From contig CAMYNX010000032.1 in assembly GCA_947259875.1 (NCBI GenBank), positions 1 to 48,073 on the forward strand: a stretch of 48,073 bases of DNA, in the 5' to 3' direction. Each line of letters opens with the position of its first letter. The stretch's first letter is position 1. The DNA is from an uncultured Gammaproteobacteria bacterium. Lineage in GTDB: Bacteria > Pseudomonadota > Gammaproteobacteria > Arenicellales > JAANXG01. The position numbers were made by a program, and so were the translations under genes. A model generated the notes under the pieces. The model saw only the letters and a program-made list of their open reading frames with translations. It did no database searches and was not told the DNA's origin. Positions 15,622 to 23,321 of the stretch are shown here, one piece after another.

Positions 15622-17475
15622 GTGAGTGGTCTTGCGTTGAGTTTCAGCCGCGACGATCGCCCGGCGTCGCCGAGTGTCGTTGAGGCGATGCTCTCGGTGA
15701 TGGATTATCTCGGTCCTGACGGCATGCATGTCGAGGCCAAAGGGCCGGTGGCGCTGGGCCACCTGCAGTTCTGCACGATGCCCGAGGATATCGGGGAACG
15801 CCAACCGCTATCACTTCCCGAGGCGTCGTTGACCTTTATGTGGGACGGGCGGCTGGATAACCGCCTGGACGTGTACCAACAATTGCCCGGGCGCCTGCCA
15901 CGGCTGGAGGACCTGTCCGACGCGCAGTTGGTTCTGCACGCCTACGCCTGCTGGGGCAGTGCCTGTGTCCGGCGCCTCCTGGGGCCGTTCGCGTTGGCGG
16001 TTTACGACCATTCACAGCGCGAAGTGGTGCTGGCTTGCGACCCCATGGGAGGACGTAATATTTTTTATTGGCTGTCGGAGCACACGCTAGTTGTGGCCTC
16101 TGAACCCGGCGGTGTGCTCGCCCACCCTGACGTTAATATTGAGCCCGATCACGGGCCGATGGTGATGTTTTTCGCCCACACGGAGCAGACCGATGCCGCG
16201 ACGTTGTTCCGCGGGGTCAAGACGTTGTTGCCGGCGCAGACGATGCGTGTGGGATTGGACTATGTGGCTACCGAATCGTTTTGGCCGTTTGATCCCAAGG
16301 TCCGGCTCCATTACCGCAAGGATGAGGAGTATGCCGAGCATTTTCTCGAATTGTTGACGAACAGTGTCGAGTGCCGTTTGCGAGCCACGGGTGAGCCGGC
16401 GGTGGCGCTGAGTGGAGGACTGGATTCCGCGCCGATTGCTGCGCTGGCCGCGCGCTGCTTGAGCACGCAAGGCCGCAGGCTCACGGCGGCGTCGTGGGTG
16501 TTCGACCAGTTCGCCGCATGCGATGAACGTGAGTACCTGGAGCAGATGTATCGCGTCCATAACCTCGAACCGTTACAAGTCAATTGTGATGCGGCGTGGC
16601 CGTTGAGTGACTTCGACACTTGGCCGATCCACCCCTGCGCGCCGTTTCAGAATCCCTATCGGCGTTTTCATGAGCACCTATACCGCGATCTTGAGCAACA
16701 GGGTGTGCGGGTGTTACTGAGCGGATTGATGGGAGATCATCTGTATACCGGCACCGAGCGGTGGCTCGGGGATTTGCTAGCGGAGCGCCGCATCGGGAGC
16801 GCAATGGGAGATGGTATCGGGTACATCATCGCGCATGGGTGGCGCGCGTTTGTGACGCAAGGGTTGTTGCGGGGCCTGCTTCCCCATCGCATCTATCGGA
16901 CCCTGCGGCCAAGGCCGGTACCTGAATGGCTAACGCCGTTTGCCCGTAGCCATCTCAATGGCAGCGACCCCTGGCCCCAGGAGTCCGAACAAGCCCGGCG
17001 TCCGCATCAATATTTGCGGGCGTTGGAACTGGTTACCGGCTTGGGGTACATAGAACGCTACTTTGCCAGGCGTTATCGAATCGAATTACGCTATCCGTTC
17101 CGGGACCAACGGTTGGTGGAGTTCATGCTCAAGATTCCCACCCATCAACTATATTCCCGCGGCATTAAACGGCCCATTGTCCGCAGCGCAATGCGAGGCA
17201 TCGTGCCCGCGGCAATCCTGGCGCGGCAAACAAAGACTTCATTTCAATCGTTGTATACATTTGGATTGTGTGAAAAAGAGTTAACCCGGATTAGTCAATG
17301 GTTGGATGACCCCGATAACCTCTGGTGCCGATACGTGGATCGGGACTGGTTACTCGCCAATCGCGACTGCGAACGCATGAGTGGATATGTCGGTTGGCTG
17401 TGTATTTCACTCGAAATGTGGAGCAGGTATACTTCGGTTGGCGCTGCGTTTCGCAACGCGCAAAAATTGCCTTAA
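15622..17475 (+). CDS. Lasso cyclase C2 (asparagine-synthase-like)
   Basis: 617 residues, GTG start at 15622. The layout is the same as C1: an N-terminal glutaminase-like domain without the nucleophilic Cys (MSGLALSFSRDD; LTFMWDGRLDNRLDVY), then a synthetase domain with PP-loop ALSGGLDSAPIAAL. The second synthetase motif is degenerate (SGLMGDHLYTG instead of GHGGDxL). It is clearly diverged from C1, so the two loci are not a recent duplication. The stop codon is 16 bases before precursor A2, so the two are surely cotranscribed. Expected role: ATP-dependent ring closure of core 2 onto Gly1. Confidence 0.88.
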   Translation: MSGLALSFSRDDRPASPSVVEAMLSVMDYLGPDGMHVEAKGPVALGHLQFCTMPEDIGERQPLSLPEASLTFMWDGRLDNRLDVYQQLPGRLPRLEDLSDAQLVLHAYACWGSACVRRLLGPFALAVYDHSQREVVLACDPMGGRNIFYWLSEHTLVVASEPGGVLAHPDVNIEPDHGPMVMFFAHTEQTDAATLFRGVKTLLPAQTMRVGLDYVATESFWPFDPKVRLHYRKDEEYAEHFLELLTNSVECRLRATGEPAVALSGGLDSAPIAALAARCLSTQGRRLTAASWVFDQFAACDEREYLEQMYRVHNLEPLQVNCDAAWPLSDFDTWPIHPCAPFQNPYRRFHEHLYRDLEQQGVRVLLSGLMGDHLYTGTERWLGDLLAERRIGSAMGDGIGYIIAHGWRAFVTQGLLRGLLPHRIYRTLRPRPVPEWLTPFARSHLNGSDPWPQESEQARRPHQYLRALELVTGLGYIERYFARRYRIELRYPFRDQRLVEFMLKIPTHQLYSRGIKRPIVRSAMRGIVPAAILARQTKTSFQSLYTFGLCEKELTRISQWLDDPDNLWCRYVDRDWLLANRDCERMSGYVGWLCISLEMWSRYTSVGAAFRNAQKLP

Positions 17476-17491
17476 ATCTATAGACAAAATC

Positions 17492-17683
17492 GTGAACCAC
17501 GGTCGGCCCAAAGAAAATCGCGCCAAAACAATTCCCACGAGCGATGTTCGATCTTTACCTTTAAGGAAGAAGAAACATTACCAGCGGCCGGTCCTGACTG
17601 CGTACGGCGATGTGCGCGATGTGACCTTTGGCTCTCCAACCGATAGCGGTGAGAGCGGCAATCCGACGTCATTTCGTAACTGA
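17492..17683 (+). CDS. Lasso peptide precursor A2
   Basis: 63 codons from a GTG at 17492 to the TGA at 17681-17683. No clear ribosome site precedes it, so coupling to C2 (stop at 17475) is likely. The leader is basic (RKKKH) and ends YQRPVLTAYGDVRDVTF. It matches leader A1 at Y, RP, L, T, G, V, D and the penultimate T. The predicted core is GSPTDSGESGNPTSFRN, again 17 residues, with Gly1 and Glu8 for an eight-residue ring. Phe15 and Arg16 are candidate plugs. Unlike core 1 it does not end in Ser or Thr. The frame extends upstream into C2, but that part is only a shadow of C2. Confidence 0.9.
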   Translation: MNHGRPKENRAKTIPTSDVRSLPLRKKKHYQRPVLTAYGDVRDVTFGSPTDSGESGNPTSFRN

Positions 17684-17708
17684 CGGACGTCAACTATCCG
17701 TGCCGCCT

Positions 17709-18614
17709 ATGCCGGCCATCTTTGTCCGACTAGCGCTTGCCCAGGAAAACCCCGACACGGTGGTCCGCGCGTACCGCATCGCCGGGTGCCGGTTTTGGGT
17801 CGATGCCTGCCTGCCAATGCTCGAGGCATTCCGCGAACCGCGCTTGCAGACCAAGCAATTTTCGTCTCAGGTCATGCCCAAGGTAGCGGTGGATAACATG
17901 GATGCCAGCGCCGAGCGGCGGGCAGAGGGGTGGGTCGGCGGTGTGCGTCAGGCGGTACGCTGTGGGCAGGTTGCCGACGGTTACGTCATCCAGGCAAGGG
18001 CTTTGCGGTTTTTTGTGCGTGACGACGGCAAGTGGATTGAACTGTTGGACCATCCCGAGAGCAACTCAGAAATGACGGACCTGTTGCTGGGTCCGGTACT
18101 GGTGTTGGCGTTGGCGTTACAACGACGATGGTGTCTGCACGGTGGTGCGGTGATTCAGCAAGGCGCGGCGATATTGTTCCTGGGCGAGTCGGGGTTTGGG
18201 AAATCGACCATTGCTGCTTGGTTGTCGGCGCCACACTCCGCGATGCAACGTCTTGCCGACGATGTCGTGCCCGTGGCCATGAATGGCAGCTTGCAAAGCC
18301 TCCCGCCGTATCCGCAATTTAATCTACCTGTCGCGCAACAGTATGCAGACTCCGCGCCGATTGCCGTAGAGCAAATATACGTGCTCGAGCCCGGGTCCGA
18401 AAATATACCGGTGACCCATGAGTTACCCGCGGGCGCCGCCGCGTTGGCGGTTGCCCGGCACACGTTATCAGCGCGCCTATTCCCGGAATCTTTGTTAGCA
18501 AGGCATCTCGAATTTTGCGCACAAGTCGCTGAAACGACGCACATTACGGCGTTGGAGTATCCGCATAACCAGCAATCCCTGGACATGCTCATGGAGATTA
18601 TCGAGCGCGATTGA
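17709..18614 (+). CDS. HPr-kinase-like protein of lasso locus 2 (K2)
   Basis: 301 residues from the ATG at 17709. A GTG at 17700 is the alternative; starts further upstream would overlap A2. The HprK-type fold is marked by CLHGGAVIQQGAAILFL, P-loop GESGFGKSTI (about 159-168), then LADDVVPV and LPPYPQFNLP. It resembles K1 in motif order but is divergent elsewhere, with a longer N-terminal half. Phosphorylation of precursor A2 is inferred from kinases of other lasso clusters. Core 2 has Ser2, Thr4, Ser6, Ser9, Thr13 and Ser14 as possible sites. The gene's TGA overlaps the ATG of the next gene by one base (TGATG). Confidence 0.83.
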   Translation: MPAIFVRLALAQENPDTVVRAYRIAGCRFWVDACLPMLEAFREPRLQTKQFSSQVMPKVAVDNMDASAERRAEGWVGGVRQAVRCGQVADGYVIQARALRFFVRDDGKWIELLDHPESNSEMTDLLLGPVLVLALALQRRWCLHGGAVIQQGAAILFLGESGFGKSTIAAWLSAPHSAMQRLADDVVPVAMNGSLQSLPPYPQFNLPVAQQYADSAPIAVEQIYVLEPGSENIPVTHELPAGAAALAVARHTLSARLFPESLLARHLEFCAQVAETTHITALEYPHNQQSLDMLMEIIERD

Positions 18615-19993
18615 TGCCGGCACCGACGACCTCCGGAGGGTACCGCGGATGGCTTCACGTCATGTGGATGGTGTTGTGCGTGGCGGCCGTGACCAATGGC
18701 GCGACGTTCTGGGGAAAGCGCGTCGGCTGGCTCGAGCCGGATGCCTACCATGCCTACCTTGCCGAGAAGTCCAGCTTCAGGGTTGCTTCACGACTCGATC
18801 CTGCCTATAGCGAGGCGCAGAAATTCCAGGGGCGGGCGACAAGCCGGCTTTACGCGGTCACGGAAACCCAGGTGATAACCAAGCTTGCCAAGTTCGGAGT
18901 GATCATATTAATCGTCGCTATCTCGCTGTGGACTGCTTGGCGCGAGGGTCGCCTGCCGGCGGCTTGGACGCAGCCCTTGTTTCTCGTATTTACGGCGTTG
19001 GTGCTGTGCGGCGCGATCGCGTCATGGATGCGTTACGGTGGTCTGCTGCTGTTGCCGGGCCTGCGTACGTTCGCGTTTCTTGCGGTCGCCTTCAGCGTCA
19101 CCTGGCTCGCCTCAACCAGAAGCTTAGCTTTATTGTCCAACTATCTGATTGGATTAGTGTTTCTTCAGCTCATATTAATGCCGCTCGAGATCATGTGGGG
19201 CTTGGATATCTTTACCGGAAGGGGGCTGTCGCTGTTGCCCGGAGATCGCATAACAGGCACTTTCCTGCAACCGACGACGCTGGGGCTGTTTTGCGTCATC
19301 GCGCTGATGTTCTATGTTTGCTTTGCAAACCCGCCGCCGCGAATGCAAGCTGCCACGGTGGTCGCGAGCGGTATCGTCATCATCGCGTCGGCGTCGGCGT
19401 CGGCATTGTTACTGTACCTGTTGGTGGTTGGCTACACATTTGCCGCCGCAGGTGGATTCCAGCACCGGACACGGGTGGCGGTGATAGTGGTGATCGGCGT
19501 GCTGGCGTTGCTGGCGTTACCCTGGCTAACCGGACGACCAGAGGTTTTTACGTCGATGTTTGGGCGCATCCTATGGATTCAATGGTACCTCAGCGAGGCG
19601 CCGGGACCGGCGACCGTACTGTTTGGCGAAGGACTCGGAGTCGGCACCAACGCGGCGGTCCATTGGCTCCGCTACGCAATCGATCACGGTACCGAGGTCC
19701 CTTTGCGGTTGCTGCGCGGTGGCAGCAACTCGACGCTGCAAAGTCTTATCAGCCAGGTCGGCGTGGTCGGCGGCCTCGGTTTTTATGGGCTATTGGCCTA
19801 CGGGGCATGGGGCGACCCCCGGGCCAGGCCACTGTATGCGGTGATCGGTATCGCCAGCCTGGCGACCAACGTAATCGAGTTTTTTCCGGTGAATGTGCTG
19901 CTTGGATTGTTGTTGGCCCACAGCGCCGCCACAATGCAAGGAAGTTTATCGCGACAACAGAAAAACACCTCATACATAAGGGTAAGTTGCTAA
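18614..19993 (+). CDS. O-antigen ligase/polymerase-like polytopic membrane protein
   Basis: About 459 residues with roughly ten predicted membrane helices. The long periplasmic loop before the last helices contains FGRILWIQWYL and LFGEGLGVGTNAAVHWLR, the kind of loop seen in Wzy_C-type ligases and polymerases. It starts at the ATG overlapping the K2 stop, so it is translated with the lasso genes. No lipopolysaccharide genes are adjacent. Lasso loci usually encode an ABC exporter here; this one encodes none. Whether this protein exports, glycosylates or otherwise handles the peptide, or is an unrelated passenger, cannot be decided from sequence. Confidence 0.65.
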   Translation: MPAPTTSGGYRGWLHVMWMVLCVAAVTNGATFWGKRVGWLEPDAYHAYLAEKSSFRVASRLDPAYSEAQKFQGRATSRLYAVTETQVITKLAKFGVIILIVAISLWTAWREGRLPAAWTQPLFLVFTALVLCGAIASWMRYGGLLLLPGLRTFAFLAVAFSVTWLASTRSLALLSNYLIGLVFLQLILMPLEIMWGLDIFTGRGLSLLPGDRITGTFLQPTTLGLFCVIALMFYVCFANPPPRMQAATVVASGIVIIASASASALLLYLLVVGYTFAAAGGFQHRTRVAVIVVIGVLALLALPWLTGRPEVFTSMFGRILWIQWYLSEAPGPATVLFGEGLGVGTNAAVHWLRYAIDHGTEVPLRLLRGGSNSTLQSLISQVGVVGGLGFYGLLAYGAWGDPRARPLYAVIGIASLATNVIEFFPVNVLLGLLLAHSAATMQGSLSRQQKNTSYIRVSC

Positions 19994-20048
19994 GACAAGG
20001 TAATGAATTAAAACTGGAATTGGTGTTTTACTCTGGTGTCTTATGTCT

Positions 20049-20077
20049 TTGCGCGCGCGTTGAATTTCCACTACAAT
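20049..20077 (+). promoter_or_regulatory. Sigma-70 promoter of rpsF operon
   Basis: TTGCGC (20049-20054), a 17-base spacer and TACAAT (20072-20077), about 70 bases before the rpsF start. The hexamers and spacing fit a strong housekeeping promoter, followed by a GC-rich discriminator (CGCGCCGCG), common for ribosomal operons. Confidence 0.7.
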
Positions 20078-20104
20078 CGCGCCGCGTTATCACATCTTCT
20101 CCTT

Positions 20105-20127
20105 GCCTCACCGTTATGACGGGAGGC
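20105..20127 (+). promoter_or_regulatory. S6:S18 autoregulatory leader hairpin
   Basis: GCCTC (20105-20109) pairs with GAGGC (20123-20127) and CCGT with ACGG, leaving a bulged A and a UAUG loop. The CACCG stretch at 20109-20113 matches the known S6:S18 binding motif that mimics the 16S rRNA site. It lies 24 bases before the rpsF ATG, where bound S6:S18 complex would block translation. The motif is established for rpsF leaders. Binding here is inferred. Confidence 0.72.
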
Positions 20128-20150
20128 TGTTGAGTCCATAAGGAGCAAAC

Positions 20151-20834
20151 ATGCGTCACTATGAGATCGTATTTCTGGTCCATCCGGACCAGAGCGAGCA
20201 GGTACCGGCAATGGTGGACCGCTACCGTGCAATGCTGGAAAAAGACGGCGGATCGATCCATCGGCTCGAAGACTGGGGCCGTCGGCAACTCGCGTTTTCC
20301 ATAAATAAGGTTCACAAGGCCCACTACGTGTTGATGAACGTCGAGTGTGAAAAACCGGCGTTGGACGAAATCGAAAACGCGTTTCGCTTCAACGATGCGG
20401 TGTTGCGCTCCCTGGTGTTGCGGCGCGATCAACCGGTCAGCGAACCCTCGCCGATGATGAAAGAGGTGGAGGAGGAAAAAGAGCGCGAGGCGGCTGCCCG
20501 GGCCCGGGCCGTCGAGGTTGAACCCACGGTCGAGCGCGACGAGCCCGCCCGGGCCGACGAGGTTGAACCCACGGTCGAGCGTGACGAGCCCGCCCGGGAC
20601 GAGGCGTTTGCCGGGGGCGACGAACTCGCCGGGGGCGATGAGCTTGCCGGGGGTGACGAGCTTGCTGGGGACGACGCACTCGCCGGGGGTGACGAGCCCA
20701 CCGAGTCGGGGGAACTTTCCGATGCTTCCGCGGTGTCCGCGGAGCCGAAACCCGCCGAGTTGGATGCCGACCCGTCACAAACTCCCGATGAACCCATTCC
20801 CGATCCCGAACAGGGAGACAATAAAGATGGCTAG
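20151..20834 (+). CDS. rpsF: 30S ribosomal protein S6 with long acidic repetitive tail
   Basis: 227 residues. The first 95 or so are ordinary S6 ([38 protein letters not shown]). An acidic tail of about 130 residues follows, with two [14 protein letters not shown]-type units and about four AGGDEL units, mirrored by DNA repeats at 20513-20700. Typical S6 has a much shorter Glu-rich tail. The start ATG at 20151 follows AAGGAGC. The stop overlaps rpsR by eight bases. The tail may be disordered and solvent-exposed on the ribosome; its function is unknown. Confidence 0.95.
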   Translation: MRHYEIVFLVHPDQSEQVPAMVDRYRAMLEKDGGSIHRLEDWGRRQLAFSINKVHKAHYVLMNVECEKPALDEIENAFRFNDAVLRSLVLRRDQPVSEPSPMMKEVEEEKEREAAARARAVEVEPTVERDEPARADEVEPTVERDEPARDEAFAGGDELAGGDELAGGDELAGDDALAGGDEPTESGELSDASAVSAEPKPAELDADPSQTPDEPIPDPEQGDNKDG

Positions 20835-21054
20835 ACCCTATCGACGGCGCAAATATTGCCGGTTCACGGCGCTGGATGTCGACGAGATTGACTATAAGGA
20901 TCTTGCGACGCTCAAGAATTACATCACCGAGACCGGGCGTATCATTCCGAGCCGGAATACCGGCACCCGAGCTCGATATCAGCGGCAACTCGCACGCGCG
21001 GTAAAACTGGCGCGCTACCTGGCGTTATTGCCTTACACCGACGGCCACAACTAG
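20827..21054 (+). CDS. rpsR: 30S ribosomal protein S18
   Basis: 75 residues, normal length. It binds 16S rRNA as a heterodimer with S6. The sequence [26 protein letters not shown], then [19 protein letters not shown] is highly conserved. The ATG at 20827 lies inside the last codons of rpsF (eight-base overlap), so the two are translationally coupled. Confidence 0.97.
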   Translation: MARPYRRRKYCRFTALDVDEIDYKDLATLKNYITETGRIIPSRNTGTRARYQRQLARAVKLARYLALLPYTDGHN

Positions 21055-21069
21055 CCTAGGAGGTCCGCC

Positions 21070-21519
21070 ATGGAAGTCATACTGTTGGAAAAGATTCAAA
21101 ATTTGGGGGATCTGGGCGACCTGGTGAAGGTGAGGCCGGGTTATGCGCGAAATTATCTCGTCCCTCAGGGCAAGGCAGCGCCGGCGACACCCGAAAACAG
21201 GGAGAAATTTGAGCAGCAGCGCACGGAGTTAGAAAAAACCGCAGACGACAAGCTCACGCACGCGCAGCAGCGTGCAGAGGCCATGGCCGGGGTAACGATT
21301 GAGATCGCGCGCCGGGTGAGCGAGGAGGATAAGCTGTTCGGGTCGGTGACCACCACAGACATTGCCGAGGCGATGCAGCAACGCGGTCATGACCTGCAAA
21401 GATCCGAGATCCATCTTTCCGAGGGACCGCTGAAGACGATCGGTGAGCATGAAGTCGCGGTAAGCTTGCATCCGGAAGTGCATTATTCGGTGACGGTCGT
21501 CATCGTGACGGAAGAATAG
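21070..21519 (+). CDS. rplI: 50S ribosomal protein L9
   Basis: 149 residues, standard length. The N-terminal rRNA-binding domain (MEVILLEKIQNLGDLGDLVKVRPGYARNYL is the family signature, written here only by its ends MEVILLEKIQ and GYARNYLVP) is joined by a helix to the C-terminal domain (GSVTTTDIAEA, VAVSLHPEVHYSVTVVI). A near-perfect AGGAGGT ribosome site precedes the ATG. Last gene of the rpsF-rpsR-rplI operon. Confidence 0.97.
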   Translation: MEVILLEKIQNLGDLGDLVKVRPGYARNYLVPQGKAAPATPENREKFEQQRTELEKTADDKLTHAQQRAEAMAGVTIEIARRVSEEDKLFGSVTTTDIAEAMQQRGHDLQRSEIHLSEGPLKTIGEHEVAVSLHPEVHYSVTVVIVTEE

Positions 21520-21570
21520 GGATTGCAGGCCGGAACCTTGCGGCCACCGACTCGCGGCCACCGATATGTA

Positions 21571-21668
21571 TTTCGCTCCCGCGCGGCGTCCAGCCGCCCG
21601 ACCCTGCGACTACGTGCAGTACCAGCCCGATCGCCATCAACCGGGATCCTGGTGAGAAATGCAGGCTA
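21571..21668 (-). repeat. Dispersed repeat, copy B (intergenic rplI-dnaB)
   Basis: On the minus strand it opens TAGCCTGCATTTCTCACCAG and GATCCCGG, and later has GGGCGGCTG-GAC-GCCGCGC and GAGCGAAA, in the same order as copy A at 3070. It lies in the 404-base gap between rplI and dnaB. The rest of that gap contains a 6-bp hairpin ACACCG/CGGTGT (21750-21764) without a U-run, presumably the dnaB promoter, and no gene I can support. Confidence 0.68.
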
Positions 21669-21923
21669 GCGTTGGCGCCGGTGAGCGGGCCGACGAGTAC
21701 ACGTTGCCGGTGTGACGAGTTTTGCGTTAACCTGCTTGTCGAGCGTCCGACACCGAGCCGGTGTGTGGACGGGTTGAATCCAGAGTACACGGTGTGGCGT
21801 CCGTTCATTAGTTAGAATGTCCTTGGGTGAAAACCGGGTTACTTGGTCTTAAACGCCTGGACTATACAGATCCATGCTGACGCGGACACCAACGGGAGTG
21901 GTTTCCATTTCGAAATTAGTTGA

Positions 21924-23321
21924 ATGAGCACACCGACCCTTTCCCCTCGCACCGAGACGATAAGCGATCATTTGCGGTTGCCGCCGCAGGCTATTGAGGC
22001 CGAGCAATCGGTACTGGGGGGACTGATGTTGGATAATCAGTTGATTGATGAAGTAAGCGGTGTCATCGGTGTCGATGATTTTTATCGTAACGATCACCGA
22101 GCCATTTTTCGCGCGATCTGTGCTCTCAATGAAAACAATGATCCCGCGGATGTGGTTACCGTATCTGAGTGGCTGAGTAATATGGGAGAAATCGACGCCA
22201 CTGGGGGTTTGGCATATCTTGGATCTTTGGCGCAAAACACTCCGAACACGGCCAACGTCACCGCCTACGCTCGGATTGTCCACGAACGCGCGATCCTAAG
22301 ACGGTTGATCGACGCCGGAAACGACATCGTGGGGCACGCCTACAACACCGAAGGGCGGAGTCCGGCGGAGGTGCTGGATCACGCGGAGCAAGTCATATTT
22401 GATATCGCACAACACGGCGTGCAGCGTGGTGGGAGTTTTCAACCCATCAAAGGATTGTTGAAGCAGACTCTGGAACGTGTCGAAGAGCTGTTTGCTTCCA
22501 AGGAGTCGGTTACCGGCCTGGCTACCGGCTTTGCCGATCTCGACGAAATGACAGCCGGATTACAATCATCCGATCTCATCATCATTGCCGGCCGACCTTC
22601 CATGGGCAAGACCGCGTTGGCGATGAACCTTGTCGAACACGCGGCGATCGATAAAAACCTGCCAGTGGCGATATTCAGCATGGAGATGCCTGGACAACAG
22701 TTATCGATGCGCTTGTTGGCGTCACTCAGCCGGGTGAACGCGCAAAAGATGCGGACCGGTCGTCTCGATGATGAAGACTGGCCGAGATTGACCAGCACTC
22801 TGAGCATGCTGGCCGACAAGCCGATCTTTGTCGACGACACGCCCGCACTCACACCCCTGGAACTGAGAACCCGGGCCCGCCGCTTGGCGCGTGAACACGG
22901 CCTCGGGCTGATCATTGTGGATTATCTGCAGTTGATGCAGTCCAACGATGGCTCGAGTGCGGAAAATCGCGCTACTGAGATTTCCAGTATCACCCGCTCG
23001 TTGAAGACTCTCGCCAAGGAACTCAGTGTTCCGTTGGTAGCGCTGTCGCAGCTCAACCGCAGCCTGGAGACTCGGCCCAACAAACGCCCGGTGATGTCGG
23101 ACCTGCGCGAAAGTGGCGCGATCGAGCAAGACGCGGATGTGATCTTCTTTATCTATCGCGATGAGGTTTACGACGAGGACAGTCGGGACAAGGGTACCGC
23201 TGAGATCATTATCGGCAAGCAAAGGAACGGCCCGGTGGGGACCGTGCGGTTGACGTTCATGGGCGAGTACACCCGGTTCGAGAGTTTCACTAGCACGGAT
23301 TACGATGGGTTGTATGGATGA
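21924..23321 (+). CDS. dnaB: Replicative DNA helicase DnaB
   Basis: 465 residues, the usual length, no intein. The N-terminal domain (LRLPPQAIEAEQSVLGGLM) is joined to a RecA-like motor with Walker A GRPSMGKTALA, Walker B LIIVDYLQLM, and the conserved SQLNRSLE and DLRESGAIEQDAD segments. It unwinds DNA at the fork as a hexamer. It overlaps the next gene, alr, by four bases (ATGA). Confidence 0.96.
   Translation: MSTPTLSPRTETISDHLRLPPQAIEAEQSVLGGLMLDNQLIDEVSGVIGVDDFYRNDHRAIFRAICALNENNDPADVVTVSEWLSNMGEIDATGGLAYLGSLAQNTPNTANVTAYARIVHERAILRRLIDAGNDIVGHAYNTEGRSPAEVLDHAEQVIFDIAQHGVQRGGSFQPIKGLLKQTLERVEELFASKESVTGLATGFADLDEMTAGLQSSDLIIIAGRPSMGKTALAMNLVEHAAIDKNLPVAIFSMEMPGQQLSMRLLASLSRVNAQKMRTGRLDDEDWPRLTSTLSMLADKPIFVDDTPALTPLELRTRARRLAREHGLGLIIVDYLQLMQSNDGSSAENRATEISSITRSLKTLAKELSVPLVALSQLNRSLETRPNKRPVMSDLRESGAIEQDADVIFFIYRDEVYDEDSRDKGTAEIIIGKQRNGPVGTVRLTFMGEYTRFESFTSTDYDGLYG

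Noticed and set aside
17381-17491. The upstream part of the A2 reading frame as a longer precursor
   Set aside because: It overlaps the conserved end of C2 and has no leader-like features; a GTG after the C2 stop gives a normal precursor size.
18928-20133. A 401-codon open frame overlapping the ligase-like gene
   Set aside because: It is a different frame of the 18614-19993 gene, with Arg/Gly-rich shadow composition and no domain; the membrane-protein frame is coherent.
21520-21923. Possible small gene between rplI and dnaB
   Set aside because: Open frames there are short, lack ribosome sites and overlap the dispersed repeat copy B.
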